Positions 13,623 through 14,628 of a stretch of DNA of 14,628 bases are shown in pieces. The notes under the pieces were generated by a model. It ran no database searches, had not been told where the DNA came from, and saw only the letters and a list, made by a program, of their open reading frames with translations. Origin of the DNA: DATDOO01 sp035293245 (lineage in GTDB: Bacteria > Pseudomonadota > Gammaproteobacteria > Methylococcales > Methylococcaceae); the NCBI GenBank assembly GCA_035293245.1, contig DATDOO010000233.1:1-14628 (forward strand), in the 5' to 3' direction. The position numbers and the translations under genes were made by a program. Within the stretch, counting starts at the first letter, position 1. Each line of letters begins with the position of its first letter.

Positions 13623-14628
13623 ATGGGCGGCGTCTGTTTGAGGGGCGCCGCAGCGCTCGCCGTTCTGCTGTGCCTGGGCGTGGCGGCGGCGACCGAGCGG
13701 CCTTCCGCGCCGAAAGCGGTCGACGCCGCCACCCCCGACAGCGCGTGTCTGGAGTGCCACGGGATCAAGGGTTTCGCCGCGCCGGTCGGTGAAACCGGCG
13801 ACACCGCGAAGCGCTCCCTGCACGTGGACGCCACGCTGCTCAGGCAGAGCGTGCACGGCAAGGAAAAGTGCGTTTCGTGCCACAGCTACATCGATCGAAT
13901 ACCGCATAAACGCGCCGCCTCTTTGCAGGAGGGCGCCGCGGCAGCAAACGCGCCCGCTATTTCGTCCCTCCCCCCACGGGGGAGGACAGGTGGGGGCGAG
14001 TCGAATAAGGTTGAGGAAGTTTTTTTTGATCGCCCCCATCCCAGCCTTCCCCCGCAGGGGGAAGGAGCCGGAACAGGAGGCACGGAGCTTAAAGCCGCCG
14101 TATCGTTGTCTGCTCGGGAAACAGGGCGTGTCGACTGCGTCGGTTGCCACGAAAAGCTCCCGCAGAAGGCGGGCGAACTGGAAACCCAGGAGGCCATGGC
14201 CCAGACCATGGCCGGCCTGCCGGCGGCACCGCCGCCCCTGCCCAAGGTGCGCAGCGAAGCGGGGCATTATCTGGATTCCATCCACGCCCGGCCCAACAAG
14301 CAAGACCCGGCCCATCCCAACGCCGCCTGCGGCGACTGCCACGGCACCCACGACGTCTTCCCCATGGCGGCCAGGGAAGCCGAAACCTACCGCCTGAGTT
14401 CGCCCCAAACCTGCGGCGCGTGCCACGAAAAGGCGCTGAAGGACTACACCAACTCCGCCCACGGCGCCAAGCTCAAGCGCGAGGGCAAGCTTGACTCCGC
14501 CGTGTGCAGCGACTGCCACTCCGCCCACAAGGTGGCCGCCGTCAAGGAAGACCCGGCCAAGCTGGCCCTCACCGAGAACTGCGGCGGGTGCCACGAAAAG
14601 GAGCTGAAATCCTACCGCGACACCTACC
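13623..14628 (+). CDS. Multiheme cytochrome c, likely electron donor to the octaheme enzyme (3' truncated by window)
   Basis: The reading frame is open from the ATG directly after the octaheme gene stop (TAAATG) to the window edge, giving at least 335 residues. It has an N-terminal signal peptide or anchor (about 1-23). Seven CxxCH motifs are visible: C42, C83, C172, C236, C264, C295 and C320. Recurrent SVHGK, NSAHGA and IHAR segments carry candidate distal heme-ligand histidines. The pattern (VHGKEKCVSCHSYIDRIPH) resembles periplasmic cytochromes that link the quinone pool to terminal reductases; some carry a C-terminal cytochrome b domain, which would lie outside the window. Residues about 98-169, between the second and third hemes, have no heme features and are Gly/Pro/Ala-rich. 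The core of this stretch (115-150) is encoded by a palindromic repeat also present at 5974-6153. No stop or frameshift is introduced. Confidence 0.85.
   Translation, partial: MGGVCLRGAAALAVLLCLGVAAATERPSAPKAVDAATPDSACLECHGIKGFAAPVGETGDTAKRSLHVDATLLRQSVHGKEKCVSCHSYIDRIPHKRAASLQEGAAAANAPAISSLPPRGRTGGGESNKVEEVFFDRPHPSLPPQGEGAGTGGTELKAAVSLSARETGRVDCVGCHEKLPQKAGELETQEAMAQTMAGLPAAPPPLPKVRSEAGHYLDSIHARPNKQDPAHPNAACGDCHGTHDVFPMAAREAETYRLSSPQTCGACHEKALKDYTNSAHGAKLKREGKLDSAVCSDCHSAHKVAAVKEDPAKLALTENCGGCHEKELKSYRDTY
13967..14072 (+). repeat. Dispersed palindromic repeat, copy 2, inserted in frame in a cytochrome gene
   Basis: This core of the second repeat copy encodes residues 115-150 of the multiheme cytochrome. 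It forms two hairpins: CCTCCCCC (13967-13974) / GGGGGAGG (13978-13985), and CCTTCCCCC (14045-14053) / GGGGGAAGG (14057-14065, loop GCA). The second stem is one base pair longer than in copy 1, lengthened on both arms together. Similarity to copy 1 covers 13972-14000 and 14024-14072, with weaker matching to about 14123. From protein context the whole insertion may span about 13914-14129 (216 nt, 72 codons). Confidence 0.8.

Overview
The window is GC-rich, gene-dense proteobacterial DNA. The birA-coaX-SPOR cluster, a NarL-type two-component pair, a sigma-54 promoter, c-type cytochromes and dispersed short palindromic repeats point to a Gammaproteobacterium or Betaproteobacterium. A Methylococcaceae-like methanotroph is my best guess, but it rests on gene content and general style and is not proven. 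No rRNA, tRNA, transposase, phage gene or CRISPR array was seen.

Left part (1-5800), mostly housekeeping. A 5'-truncated ABC-transporter ATPase of the ferric-iron/CUT1 type is followed 4 nt later by a small stand-alone Hpt phosphotransfer protein. Converging on it, and sharing its stop site, is a minus-strand operon birA > coaX > SPOR-domain protein with very tight junctions. Upstream of birA on the same strand is a MntA/HepT toxin-antitoxin pair in visibly less GC-rich DNA, probably acquired. A small cupin gene and a convergent PLD-like/DUF7931-type gene close this part.

Middle (5801-10258), regulated nitrate/nitrite transport and sensing. A 623-nt intergenic region holds a dispersed palindromic repeat, a near-perfect sigma-54 promoter (6369-6384) and an NtrC-like dyad about 130 bp upstream of the predicted start. 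It leads into narK1, then a MASE1 membrane histidine kinase (NarX/UhpB class) and its NarL-type response regulator. The kinase and regulator genes overlap by 17 nt.

Right part (10259-14628), probable periplasmic nitrogen-oxide redox module. A small secreted protein of unknown function follows two inverted repeats. Then come a second NarK paralogue, an octaheme cytochrome c of the hydroxylamine oxidoreductase (HAO) family, and, starting on the base after its stop codon, a multiheme cytochrome c running off the window with 7 CxxCH motifs so far. The octaheme protein keeps the HAO Asp-His pair but, by my by-eye alignment, lacks the P460 crosslinking Tyr. This favours a reductive role (nitrite or hydroxylamine to ammonium) over hydroxylamine oxidation. 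The proposed scheme is that NarK proteins move nitrate/nitrite, the last-gene cytochrome supplies electrons, and the octaheme enzyme reduces nitrite in the periplasm.

The most unusual feature is that the last cytochrome gene carries, in frame and without a stop, a copy of the same palindromic repeat found in the intergenic region upstream of narK1. It adds a translated Gly/Pro/Ala-rich segment of up to about 72 residues between two heme motifs.
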